NCBI GenBank assembly: GCA_030761205.1
Contig: JAULJL010000027.1
Location: 6,763,001-6,827,000, forward strand
DNA: 64,000 nucleotides
Direction: 5' to 3'
From: Fremontodendron californicum
Lineage: Eukaryota; Streptophyta; Magnoliopsida; Malvales; Malvaceae
Shown piece after piece: positions 28,601-38,309 of the stretch. Every line of letters starts with the position of its first letter. Position 1 is the first letter of the stretch. The position numbers and the translations under genes are program-made. The notes beneath the pieces were generated by a model. That model was not told the DNA's origin. It saw only the letters and a list, made by a program, of their open reading frames with translations, and made no database searches.

Positions 28601-29252
28601 TTCGCCATTTCCCACTGGCCTTTTTCACCATAGTTGCGTTGGCGAGCCAGTGAGGGTAAACCACTTCCTTGATGAAGTCAGCGCCGAGCAGTTTTTGAAC
28701 TTCTTCTCTAACTGCCTTGATTCTTTCTGGGGTGAACTGGCACTTCTTTTGTCTAACTGGTCTTGCTGCAGGGTTAATATTAAGGGAGTGGGTGATAATA
28801 CTGAGGTCTATTCCAGGCATGTCAGCCGCCGACCATGCAAAAATATCTGTATTTTCTTGCAGCATGGCCACTAGTGGTCGCCTTTCCTCACTTCCTAGGG
28901 AGGACCCGACCTTAGTTGTTTTAGATAGGTTTTCTGGGTCCAGAGGGACTGTCTTTGTTTGCTCTACAGGCTCCGTCTTGTACTGACTTGTTTCTGTCCT
29001 GTTATCTAAGCTTTCCAGGGTGAGCATCGTTTTGTCAATCAAGTTGACTTGGGTCTCCATTTGTTGCCCCCTGTTTCTTCATCTTGCCCCCTTGTTTCTG
29101 CCATGCCGTCATCGTACTCGACATTTTTGTGCTTGTTCGAGATCTGTATGGACAATACGTGGCACTGCCGAGCTGTTTGCTGGTTTGTCTTCATGTAGTC
29201 GATCCTCGTTGGTGTTGGGAATTTCACTATCAGACAATAAACGGCGGCCACC
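25672..29252 (-). pseudogene. Tat-like Gypsy pol: end of protease, RT, dual RNase H, integrase (broken)
   Basis: From the high end: YCLIVKFPTPTRIDYMK (after the protease); a frameshift near 29050; RT at 29060-27800 with KWRMCVDFTDLNKACPKD, FPLPAIDRLVDSSAGYKYLSF, MDAFSGYNKI, the PFGLKNAGATYQRLVN motif and catalytic YVDD (in MEVYVDDMLVKS). RNase H words follow to 27600, then a second RNase H (YVDGSLGKEGSGAG, near 27370) and the integrase HHCC/core region after a frameshift near 26670 (FYWPTM, CDKCQKF, NGQVEAMNKK). It ends with a GPYKV-type C-terminal domain. In-frame stops are at 27798, 27765, 26359, 26221 and 26170. No functional enzyme. Confidence 0.88.
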
Positions 29253-29379
29253 TGTACACACAAATTTCGTGTCGAAAATATGACAAGGAAAATTTGCAAT
29301 CAAATAAGAATTTTATTAATCAAACTTTGAGGTTACAATCTCTGGAAGTTCTTAAAACAAAGAAATCCTTTGATTCTTT

Positions 29380-29600
29380 TCTTCAACAAGATGATGATGA
29401 GATCCGGTTCAAGGGTCTTCTAGACTTGATCTTGAAAAACGGATTTGACCTCCTTTCTTTCTATGGAACAAGATCGGAGAGCAGCTTTTTGAGAAATCTT
29501 GAGATCCGCTTTAAGGGTCTTCTAGACTTGATCTTGAAAAACGAGATTGATCTTCTTTCTTTTGATGAAACAAGATCAAAGAGCAGCTTTCTTAAGAACA
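29380..29600. repeat. Two-copy repeat in the solo LTR
   Basis: The block gagatccggttcaagggtct ... cttgatcttgaaaaacg ... caagatcggagagcagcttt is repeated immediately, with changes, after about 108-110 bp. Confidence 0.75.
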
Positions 29601-29804
29601 TGCACAGCGTTCTTCAGAATATCTTCAATTTTTTCAATTCCTTCAAAGAATTCTTCTTGAGATTTTGGAGAGGATTTGAGTCTTCAAAATCTTCTTCTTC
29701 TTTTCAGGCTTCTGAAATTGTCCCTTGTGAATTTGTGTTGAGTGAAGACCCCTATTTATAGTGCTAGTCAGCCAGGTGAAAGAGAGTTTAAAAGAACTTG
29801 TCCA

Positions 29805-30080
29805 CTTTATTTATCTCTTAATTAATTTAATTTAGTTAGAGATAATACCTCCTTATTTATCTCTTAATTAATTTAATTTAATTAGAGATAAAACTTTATT
29901 ATTTATCCCTTAATTAATTAAATTTAATTAGAGATAAAACTTCATTATTTATCTCTTAATTAATTTAATTTAATTAGAGATAAAATTTTATTATTTATCT
30001 CTTAACTAATTTAATTTAATTTAATTAGAGATAAAACTTTATTATTTATCTCTTAATTAATTTAATTTAATTAGAGATAA
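29805..30080. repeat. 46-bp AT-rich tandem array in U3 of the solo LTR
   Basis: The word ttatctctta (ttatccctta in one unit) recurs at 29811, 29857, 29903, 29949, 29995 and 30046, a 46-bp period with one 51-bp step. The units contain taattaatttaatttaatta and gagataaa. Confidence 0.9.
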
Positions 30081-30240
30081 AGTAATTATGACACATGGGT
30101 GAAATTTGATTGGGTGACCCATGAATCCTTACAATTTGATTGGTCAAGCCATGTGTACATATTTAATTAAGAAATTTTTAATTAAATTATGCATTATCAT
30201 ATCATAATTAATTATTTTTAAAAAAATTTCTCCTTCTACA

Positions 30241-30928
30241 CCACCATTCTTGCCTTTCTCATCACAGGCCTTCCAAAGATTACATTGTAGGCCGAAGGCT
30301 GGTCGACCACTAGGAATTTTGAGATGACGGTGAGGGTGTGGTCGCCGTCTCCCATTGTTATCGGCAGTGTGATCAACCCTTTGACTGTAATTGGCTGGTT
30401 CGCAAAGCCGAAAATCGGGCTTGCTGGTTTCAACTCTTTTTCAGGGATGCCCATCTTCTTAAAGGCCTCCCACTGAATAACTTCCACTACACTGCCACTG
30501 TCGACAAGGACCCTTTTTATTCTGAAGTTTTCGATTGTGGCCGTTACGACAATTGGGTCATTACCGTTGTCTTCCAAGATGTTGACATCGTTAACGGTGA
30601 AGTCTATTATCCAATCTTCATTATGTTTGACTCGTTTGGGAGTTGCATCGATTGTCATTATGCTTCTTAAGTGAGCCTTTATTTTGGAGTTACTCGCTGT
30701 CCATTCTTCTGTGCCCCCCACTATCATATTTATCATCCCCTGTATTGGTTTCTTCGATTCTGTCCTGCCTGGATTTCTCTATTTATTCACCGACGATTGC
30801 CCCTGTTCAGCCTCTGCCTTTCTCACAAACTGTTTAATCTGCCCTTTTCTAATGGCGATCTTGATTGCGTCCTTCAGAGACCTGTAGTCTTCCGTGCTGT
30901 GCCCCACGTCGTTGTGATAGTTGCACCT
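30241..30928 (-). pseudogene. Tat-like Gypsy gag C-terminus and protease
   Basis: From the high end: CNYHNDVGHSTEDYRSLKDA, a zinc-knuckle-like segment whose last ligand is Tyr rather than Cys. A stop follows (about 30780), then the aspartic protease with catalytic LVDSGSVVEVI, PITVKGLITLPI and PSAYNVIFGRPVM. It is cut at 30240 by the solo LTR and at 30928 by Athila element A. Confidence 0.85.
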
Positions 30929-32997
30929 TGATGCACCCAAAAGAGTGTATCTTATTTAACCTTGCACTAAAAAAATAAATTGTAAGTATAGTAGTTAGCA
31001 AGGGTCGAGTCCTCAGGGATTGGGTTTTAGTTTATAAGTTAATAGTTTAAAACTTAAATTCAAGAACAATAAAAGAAAATGGGTTTTTGAAGCCAGATTT
31101 AAACTAAAGTAAATAATAAGAAGAAGATGCAAGGCGGTATAACCAGCCAATAAAAATATATATACTAAATTAGGCGGTATAACCAGCCAATAAAAATATA
31201 TATACTAAATTAGGCGGTATAACCAGCCAATAAAAGTAAAACAAAGTTAATATACAAATTAGGCGGTATAACCAGCCAATAAAAATAAATATACTTTTAA
31301 AAATAAGCAAACTAAAAAAGTAAGAAAACAAGTAAGTAAGAAGAATCAAATATGAAAAATATGGTTAAGGTTTCATTCTCCACCACTAGACATCATTAAG
31401 AATCAATTTCAGATCTATCAATATCAACCAACTATCAAAGTTAACAACCGTAGATAACAACAAGCTCTGTTATCCCAATCTTTCCTTAGTTTGTCGTTAA
31501 ATAGAACAAGCTCTCTATTTAATCTCTAACCATCAAACAACCTAGAATAAGCTCTCTAGATTCAATTTAATGGCAGCTTTATGATGAGAAAGATAGGTTG
31601 ATCTAAGCAACAAACACATAAGCTCGGATTGTTCAACTTAGGTTATGTTCCACTTTGCAATTATTGAAAACTTGACCATAATCATTAATCACAAATTGCC
31701 ACTTATGAATAGGAAATCAAGACAATTACACGGATCAAGACTCCTAAACTAGCAATAGATAATTTTCAAGATCTATCTAGTTGTACACCTAAACAAATCA
31801 AGACAACATCATGAACAATTCTTGTAGAAGAACATAAGCAACTTTGATAGAAAATTAATGATAGATAGAATCTGAAAATCAATTATAAAACATGTCTAGG
31901 GCTTTGAAATCACCCTTAACCAAATAGAAGTTTAGCCTAGCATAGGCATTGTAATCATAAACATAAAATTAAAGAAAATCTAAGAAGAAAATAAAAGAAA
32001 GAAAGAAGAAGAGAAAGAATATTAATTATCCAACCTCTTGCTCTCTCTAAAGAAAAAGAAAACTAGAGAAAAGAAAGAAGAAGAAAACTTAGAGAATTTT
32101 ATTAAAATGGCTAATATCCTACCTATGTACAATATGATCCCTTACAATCATCCAAGGCCCTCTATTTATACACATTTTGGAGGGCTAAATGACAAGAGAC
32201 AAGCTTTACAAATTTCAAAGGTAGGTATAATAGGTGGGTGCATTTTTCTAACAATTTTCGTCATATTGTATGACAATTTTGATCAGCCAACTTGATGGTC
32301 GATTTTGTCAATCTTGGAGGCCTGATCTGATCACATGGTCTTCTAGAAAAATGTTCCCCTATGAGTTACTGATTCATAGCCGTTGGAATCAGCTCATTTT
32401 CTGATGTGGAGAAGAAGATATGGGCAAAATACGAAAACAGGTCAGCACAGACGTCATTGCACATCAGCCAACTTGATGGTCGATTTCTTCAATATTGGAG
32501 GCTTTATCTGATCACATGGTCTTCTAGACAAATGTTCCCCTATCAGTTAGTGATCCATAGCCGTTGGAATCAGCTCATTTGCTGATGTGTATCGGACGAT
32601 ATGGTAAAAATGCGAAAACTGCTCAGGACAGACGTCATTGCACATCAGCCAACTTGATGGTTGATTTCGCTAGGCAAAACGACTCCGTTTCAAGAAGTGT
32701 AAAACATGAAAAAGATAGATATGCCTCTTAACTTTGCACGGTTAAAATTTCAGCCTTATTGCTTCAGTGAAACTCGAGATATAGCTGATATGGCAAAAGC
32801 TGTCGGAACTGGAACTGAACTGGATTTGCCCTTAATTCTAGTAATCTGAAATCACTCAAAGAAACTTGTGAAAAACACCAAATTACATAAAAATATAAAA
32901 GATCATAAACACAATTAGACTAAACAATAATAACTCGTATTTGACACAAAACAATAATAAAACATAACTAAAAACTATATAATTATACGAGTTATCA
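30929..32997 (-). repeat. Element A 3' LTR (A-type)
   Basis: On the plus strand TGATGCACCC ... GTTATCA. It contains four copies of the near-palindromic word GGCGGTATAACCAGCC (31133, 31173, 31213, 31262), a minus-strand TATA (CTATTTATA read in reverse, about 32160-32170), and a 181-bp direct duplication (starts 32284 and 32465, with a third partial start at 32646). The duplication is single in the related C/D and B LTRs. Confidence 0.9.
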
Positions 32998-33010
32998 CAC
33001 CCCCACACTT
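32998..33010 (-). other. Element A polypurine tract
   Basis: AAGTGTGGGGGTG (minus strand) immediately before the 3' LTR. An 8-bp hairpin, GTTGCTAG tcc CTAGCAAC, lies at 33016-33034; the same arrangement occurs in B (44893-44911) and D (57324-57342). Confidence 0.8.
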
Positions 33011-33034
33011 AGATTGTTGCTAGTCCCTAGCAAC

Positions 33035-35044
33035 GACTCAATAAAAATAAAATAAGAAAATCTAATCTAATCCACTTTCGTAGGAAATCACGGTGGCACT
33101 TAGCATGTGACACAAGCCTTTAAACCCCTAGGTGTCCCTAGTGGACGAGTTTAGTCTCGTGAGGGTTTACTAGAACGATACCCACAAACATTGAAAAACT
33201 AAAATATAAATAAACTACATATACTAAAAATATTTACTCCTAATCCTTTCAATACAAATTAGAGACAATCTTTGAACAAGTCTTATAAACTAATCAATAG
33301 CTTAAAGAATTTCACAAAAAATCATACTTGAATGTAAATTGTTTGAGTTAAGCCAATATTAACATAACATATCTCAATCAAAATAGTGCATGTTCAAATT
33401 TAATCTCAACTTCTCACATGGGATACCCTCATGATTTTCACTCTTTAAAGTAGTGGTGAAGTGTTTACACTCAATCAATCTCATGAAAACAGTTCTACCA
33501 TATTCTTGCTTGTCCACCTATTCTCCACTATTTAGATCATACAACTTCATGAATCAAGAGGTCTTTAATCAAGGTTGTAATGGGGCCAAGGGGTTTGTAA
33601 TGTGGTTGAAGAACAAAAGGATAAAGATATCACAAAGGTTCCAAAGAGTTCATAAAGTTTAGAGACATAAAAAGATCATACAAAGAAATTTCTCAAAACT
33701 CTTTACAAGTACATAGTCACCTAGGCCGAATATTCATGTTGGGCCTTTTCCTCATTCTAAACAACTTTGTAACATCTTTATCTTTTTCCACAAATTCAAG
33801 AGATGATTCATATATTTTTTTTTTTTACATAGGAATGTATTTGCCAGTGTTCCATTTCTTTTTCTCTTGACTTTTCTTTTCTTTTCCCCCCACACTTATT
33901 TCTTGTTTCTAACCCAAATTTTTAACTAAAAATATCCCTTGTCTTTGCAACTTGTCTCAAATCATGCTAATTCATCTTTGGAACAAAGGTAAAGATATAA
34001 GTATATTTAGGTTAGGGACAAGTTATGGTTACCAAAGAGATAGCTTATTCAATGTAGGCTCAAATTGGTTCACTAAGGGTGTGTTCTCTTGGAACATCAA
34101 TAAGGGATGGCTGTTTGGCTCTGGTTATAATCCTAATGCCTCTATCATATTCATGTTGTCACATGTTTCAATATAGTCTCAAACGGTTTAAAGCAAGTTC
34201 TAGAGAATCATGTAATCATAAGAGCACTCAAGAAAGAAATTAGATTGATTTGTATAATGCATCAATCATTATAGGCTCAAAAACTCACAAGGATAATTAT
34301 ACAAGTCAGATTAAGTCTAAACATGCTTCTTTCTCAATCAACATATCATATTAACATTGGCTCATAAAAATGTTGACATCAAGCTCAATTCTCATGAAAA
34401 TCTTCTCACTAATAAATCTGTTTTAGACTTATGCAATTCATATCTCATCATTGTATTAAAAAGGAACTAAAACACACTAAAAAATAATAATAATAATAAT
34501 AATAAAGACTCATATAAAAAAATAGTAGACAAAAATAAAAGAAATCCTAAATCATTCCCCCCACACTTAATTCTTACATTGTCCTCAATGTAAGTCTATT
34601 AACCCAAATGAAAGAATCATGTGTAGGAGAAAAGAACTAATAACATAAGAATAGGAACAACTAAGACTCAAAACAAAACAAACTCATGCAACCTAAATAA
34701 TCCTAAAATACTAAACAAAAATTAACAAGTAAACATAAAAAGATTAAAATCAAACTGACAAGATATGTCTCAAGTCTCCCTTACTCAGACCTTGTTCAGA
34801 ATGAATACTTCTAAATTGCTTAAAACACAACAAACTTTTTTTTTTGAAAAGAAGAAATCAAACTGACAAGGTATGTCTCAAGTCTCCCTTACTCAGACCT
34901 TGTTCAGAATGAATACTTCTAAATTGCTTAAAACACAACAAACTTTTTTTTTTTTTAAGAAGGTAAAATTTAGGAGATATTACCTGTAGAGGTTGCTAAC
35001 CACTTATTATAACTGAGACACAACAAACAAAATGTTAGATAATG
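33035..35044. other. Noncoding 3' internal region of element A
   Basis: No convincing gene. PPT-like CCCCCCACACTTA words recur at 33886 and 34557. A 108-bp direct duplication (actgacaag-tatgtctcaag ... acacaacaaacttttttttt) starts at about 34756 and 34864. Closely related sequence lies in D (57319-59345) and B (44888-46706). Confidence 0.6.
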
Positions 35045-35692
35045 TCACAAAGACAAAGTGCAATCCACTCCTTGCTCATCCATATCTCTTTTTCTTTTTC
35101 CGAGCGTTTGCGAAACAACCGTAGCAGATAAACACTCATAAGCTTGGAGCTTTTTGAGTAAATCTTCAATGGTTGTAGCAGAAATTATGGTTCTCCTTGC
35201 CTCTGAAAACATGAATCCATTATCCACAGCATTATCTAAATATGAAAGCAAATTACTAAAATAACCATTAATATTAAGCAAACCAATGGGTTTCTTATTT
35301 GTGACCAAAGATGACCAAGAAGCCACGCAAGCTATTTCTTCCAATGTACCCAGACCTCCTGGTAAAGCAATGAATGCATCGGCAGAATGGTACATGATTG
35401 TTATCCGTTCAGGGACACTACAGACTTGTATTTCCTTACCCACGGTAGGTCCACAAAAACTTGTGAATAGTTTTGGCACGATTCCTAGAACTGGACTTCC
35501 TCCGGCGTGTGCTGCTGTAGCGACTGCTCCCATTAAACCCGTACTACCGCCTCCATAAATCAACTGGATCTTTTGTTGGGCAAGTATTACTCCAACTCTT
35601 ATGGCTTCATCAGCGAATATGTTATTTTTCCCTGGATAAGCACCTCCAAAAACACAAATTTTTTTAATGCGTTGGGACGAAGTACTTTCCAT
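35045..35692 (-). CDS. LOG-type cytokinin riboside 5'-monophosphate phosphoribohydrolase, element A copy
   Basis: 215 aa. LOG enzymes release active cytokinin bases from their nucleotide forms in the cytosol and nucleus. The fold markers are present: KKICVFGGAYPGKN (10-23), YGGGSTGLMG (46-55), and the family signature PGGxGTxxE as PGGLGTLEE (111-119), with KPIGLLNINGYF at 134-145. Length matches plant LOG proteins (about 210-230 aa). The C-terminus adds a basic GKRKRD. Unlike host LOG genes, which have several introns, it is intronless and lies inside an LTR element, so it was probably captured as cDNA. I chose this start because an upstream open frame is joined only through a variable poly-A tract. 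Sequence is diverged from canonical plant LOGs (GGAYPGKN for the usual CGSSPGKN), so activity is not certain. Confidence 0.85.
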   Translation of the reverse strand: MESTSSQRIKKICVFGGAYPGKNNIFADEAIRVGVILAQQKIQLIYGGGSTGLMGAVATAAHAGGSPVLGIVPKLFTSFCGPTVGKEIQVCSVPERITIMYHSADAFIALPGGLGTLEEIACVASWSSLVTNKKPIGLLNINGYFSNLLSYLDNAVDNGFMFSEARRTIISATTIEDLLKKLQAYECLSATVVSQTLGKRKRDMDEQGVDCTLSL

Positions 35693-36072
35693 TTTTTTTT
35701 CTTTTTTTTTTCTTTTTTTTTTTCGAGTGCCTGAAAGAGAATGAGTACATGGTGTAATATATAGAGGACTGAGTAGTGAATCAGACAAGAGTAATAATGT
35801 CGCCGAAAGTGTATCTGACCTGTCAGAAGAAAATGTTAACCTAACAAAAGATTTTTGCGTGATTTCAGGAAGAAAATCAAAAAGAGAAGAAAAATCAACC
35901 GTAAAAGTCAAGAGTAATAATGTCGCCGAAAGTGTATTTGACCTGTCAGAAGAAAATGTTAACCTAACAAAAGATTTTTGCGTGATTTCAGGAAGAAAAT
36001 CAAAAAGAGAAGAAAAATCAACCGTAAAAGACAAATAAAAAAAATGAGAATAATTACACAAATCGAATAACA
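35693..36072 (-). other. LOG leader with an in-frame 123-bp duplication
   Basis: Upstream of the LOG start a frame stays open and contains a 41-codon block (FTVDFSSLFDFLPEITQKSF, then VRLTFSSDRSNTLSATLLLL) twice in tandem; repeat words start at 35791 and 35914. In element B the block is single, and in D it is doubled. In D the frame is separated from LOG by a poly-A length change, so this is more likely 5' UTR than a fixed N-terminal extension. Confidence 0.6.
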
Positions 36073-36196
36073 CGTAAATTAAACCGAAATAAAGTTATTG
36101 CAAATCAAACCAAAAGCTGAGAAGTCATTTATTGTAGTTGTGATTGTGGCTCACATCTTCCTCTGGTTTTACGTCCAGAAACGGCTTAAACGCCTT

Positions 36197-36733
36197 CTAT
36201 GAGTCGAGGATATGCTTCCCATCCAGTTTTCTTACAAGCTGGCAAACAGGGTCTTTTAACATCAGATTCCCAAGATGTTGCCATTCCCTTTGGAATTGCG
36301 GCCATAAATCAAGAATTTCTCTTTGTACGTCTCCACTAGGATGCGTCTCAAGAGAAAGTTGGATATTACCCAAATTCTCCTTACTCAGTCCATCCTTAAT
36401 GAATTCAATTTTATCATCTCGATTAGAGGACGGAATCCCAATAGAACGACATTTACCGTTACACGTCCATCGTGCACATTTGTGGCAATTTGAACTCATG
36501 CGCTTTGCTCGTCGCTTCTTTGCAAAAGTGCTTCTACCTGTACCTGGTAAATGCAAAACAGGAAGATATTCATCTTCACGTACCTTGGCTTCAATTATCC
36601 AACGTATGTCTCCAGGAATCCTTTTGTGCATAAGCATTCTTAATCTTTCAAATCGAACTTGGTAAAGCTTCAGTAAAATATTTCGAGGAAAAGGAGGAAA
36701 TCGTTTATGCAATCTTGTGAGAATATCATCCAT
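36197..36733 (-). CDS. Viral NABP-like cysteine-rich protein, element A copy
   Basis: 178 aa. A basic segment GRSTFAKKRRAKRM (66-79) is directly followed by a Cys cluster C-x2-C-x4-C-x3-C (Cys 83, 86, 91, 95) and then an acidic/hydrophobic segment with IEFIKDG (109-115). Basic stretch, Cys cluster and the following segment in this order are the hallmark of the nucleic-acid-binding proteins of vitiviruses and carlaviruses, some of which suppress RNA silencing. The N-terminal 60 residues and C-terminal 60 residues do not match anything I recognise. Intact, no introns, on the same strand as LOG and about 0.5 kb upstream of it. Family call by motif only; function is inference. Confidence 0.65.
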   Translation of the reverse strand: MDDILTRLHKRFPPFPRNILLKLYQVRFERLRMLMHKRIPGDIRWIIEAKVREDEYLPVLHLPGTGRSTFAKKRRAKRMSSNCHKCARWTCNGKCRSIGIPSSNRDDKIEFIKDGLSKENLGNIQLSLETHPSGDVQREILDLWPQFQREWQHLGNLMLKDPVCQLVRKLDGKHILDS

Positions 36734-37230
36734 CCTGAAAAAAAAATGAAAAAAAATGAAAGAGAAATTGTAAGAGAAATTTATATACAATATCAGTTTT
36801 GTGGGTAGCTGATGGAACCGATTTAAATAATCACGGAGTACCGTTATCCGCCATTTAACCGGGGTTAAAAAATTATATTTACATCTAGTTATTTTCAAAA
36901 CAAGGATCAGAAAGAAAAACAACATAAAAAGACTCAAAAACAAAACACTCTAAATAAAATCCTAAATTCTTTCCCCCACACATAATTCTTACATTATCAT
37001 TAATGTAATGCTATTAATCCCAAATGAAAGAATCATGTGTAAGTGAAAAGAACTAATAAACAAAATAAACTTATGCAGCCTAAATGAACTTAGAAACACT
37101 AAACACAATTAGCAAAGAAACATAAGAAAAAGATAAAGAAAAAGAGAGCAAATCTGAGGATGGCAGTTTGGCAATGCTTTCACTAATTAGGCTGCCTCCC
37201 CCAATTAGCACTTGATTTAGTGTTTTGAAC

Positions 37231-38169
37231 CTAACCAACACCCCTTCTTGGCATTTTAGGCTTGTCAGGCTCATACATGAAATTTCCCAAATTTATGCGT
37301 TTGAGAGGAAGCTTTCTTTGCACAACAGTGGATGCATTCTCCATTACAAGTATTATTCCATCATCCTTTGTGGTGCATATGTCATCGAGGAATGGAGCAT
37401 ATTTTGATACTTGTTGAATGACCTCCACAAACAAGTTGTTTAAGGTTTCCGGCATGTGTTGTTCATGTTCTTCCTCCTTGAACTTTGCAAATCTACTAGG
37501 AAAAGGTGGAGAAGAAACATTAGTAAAAAGTGAAACCTTAAACGTTACCTCAGGTGCCGAAATACTCTTATTTGGATCTTTGGCTTCATTATCCTCAAGA
37601 ATAGAATCCATCTCTAATTTTGTTTCATCCTCATCTTGTTCCTCATTCTTCAAGGTCACAATAGTAGCATTCTCCTTTGGGTTAACCATCGTTTGGGCTG
37701 GGAGTTCTTCAGATCTTTGTGCTACCCATCCCACCATACTACTAGCCAATTGGCTCATTTGCTTTTCCAAACTCTGGATGCTTGCCCTTGTTTCCTGTTG
37801 AAATTGCAAAGAATCAGTAACAAGAGAATAGACAAGATCTTCTAAAGAAGTACCTGAGTTTTGAGTCATATGTGGTGGTTGAAAAAGATCTGGTTCTTGA
37901 GACCATGATTGATTGAAGCTAGATGGATGAGTGTAATTGGCATAAGGATCTACTTCTTGGTAATTTTTCGAGTAGCCATAATTAGTATGATCCCACCATC
38001 CCTTATGGTAAGTGTTTGAGTAATGATCATACTGTTGGTCTTGGAACACATGATGGCCTTGACATCCTCCCATGGCCAATTGTTGAACTGGGGAGGTGAG
38101 ATTGGCTTGTTGATTCTCCATGTTCATGTATGCCACCAACTCTTCAAGTGTTAGATTGCTCAATTCCAT
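37231..38169 (-). CDS. Gag-like protein of the non-autonomous Athila family, element A copy
   Basis: 312 aa, intact. It has a Tyr/Asn/Gln-rich N-terminus (DHYSNTYHKGWWDHTNYGYS), a helical stretch (LQFQQETRASIQSLEKQMSQ), an acidic middle, and a C-terminal part (PPFPSRFAKFKEEE ... VIQQVSKYAPFLDDICTTK). That C-terminal part aligns by eye with the late gag segment of element B (PAPFPQRLQ ... [19 protein letters not shown]). The retroviral-gag core, zinc knuckle, protease and pol are missing. It starts just after the leader and PBS. Confidence 0.75.
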   Translation of the reverse strand: MELSNLTLEELVAYMNMENQQANLTSPVQQLAMGGCQGHHVFQDQQYDHYSNTYHKGWWDHTNYGYSKNYQEVDPYANYTHPSSFNQSWSQEPDLFQPPHMTQNSGTSLEDLVYSLVTDSLQFQQETRASIQSLEKQMSQLASSMVGWVAQRSEELPAQTMVNPKENATIVTLKNEEQDEDETKLEMDSILEDNEAKDPNKSISAPEVTFKVSLFTNVSSPPFPSRFAKFKEEEHEQHMPETLNNLFVEVIQQVSKYAPFLDDICTTKDDGIILVMENASTVVQRKLPLKRINLGNFMYEPDKPKMPRRGVG

Positions 38170-38285
38170 TGTTTTTTTTTTTTTTTTTTAAATTTGAAAA
38201 GAAAAACTTGTATGTACAAGAAAATAAAACTAATTAGAACTGAAAATAAGAATAAACCAAGTAACAAATAAACTAAAGAAAGCAA

Positions 38286-38303
38286 TCCCCGGCAACGGCG
38301 CCA
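38286..38303 (-). other. Element A primer-binding site
   Basis: TGGCGCCGTTGCCGGGGA on the minus strand, seven bases from the 5' LTR; the tRNA-Asp-type primer site typical of Athila-class elements. Confidence 0.88.
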
Positions 38304-38309
38304 AAAACT

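Larger units (their letters stand above)
29253..30240 (-). mobile_element. Solo LTR inserted in the protease coding region of the Tat-like element
   Basis: 988 bp with ends TGTACACAC and CTTCTACA (TGTA..TACA), flanked on both sides by CCACC (29248-29252 and 30241-30245). When it and one CCACC are removed, the protease frame rejoins: RKARMVV on one side and YCLIVKFPTP on the other. A minus-strand TATA (CTATAAATAGGGG, about 29747-29760) lies downstream of an AT-rich tandem array, so the LTR reads on the minus strand with that array in its U3. It is not visibly related to the other LTRs here. Solo LTRs arise by recombination between the two LTRs of a former full element. Confidence 0.9.

Noticed and set aside
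29084..29761. Plus-strand 225-aa open frame across the solo LTR
   Set aside because: Runs through the LTR border and its internal direct repeat, on the strand opposite to the LTR and pol; no domain.
32038..32295. 85-aa open frame (MLSLKKKKTREKK...) in the A-type LTRs
   Set aside because: Low-complexity Lys/Glu start from an A/G-rich tract, lies inside LTR sequence around the minus-strand TATA region, and has no domain.
35286..35558. Plus-strand 90-aa open frame opposite LOG, present in three copies
   Set aside because: Shadow of the LOG coding strand; its conservation is explained by LOG.
36144..36665. Plus-strand 173-aa open frame opposite the NABP-like gene, repeated in the other copies
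   Set aside because: It mirrors the real minus-strand gene; one copy (47668-48051) is already cut short and it shows no recognisable domain.
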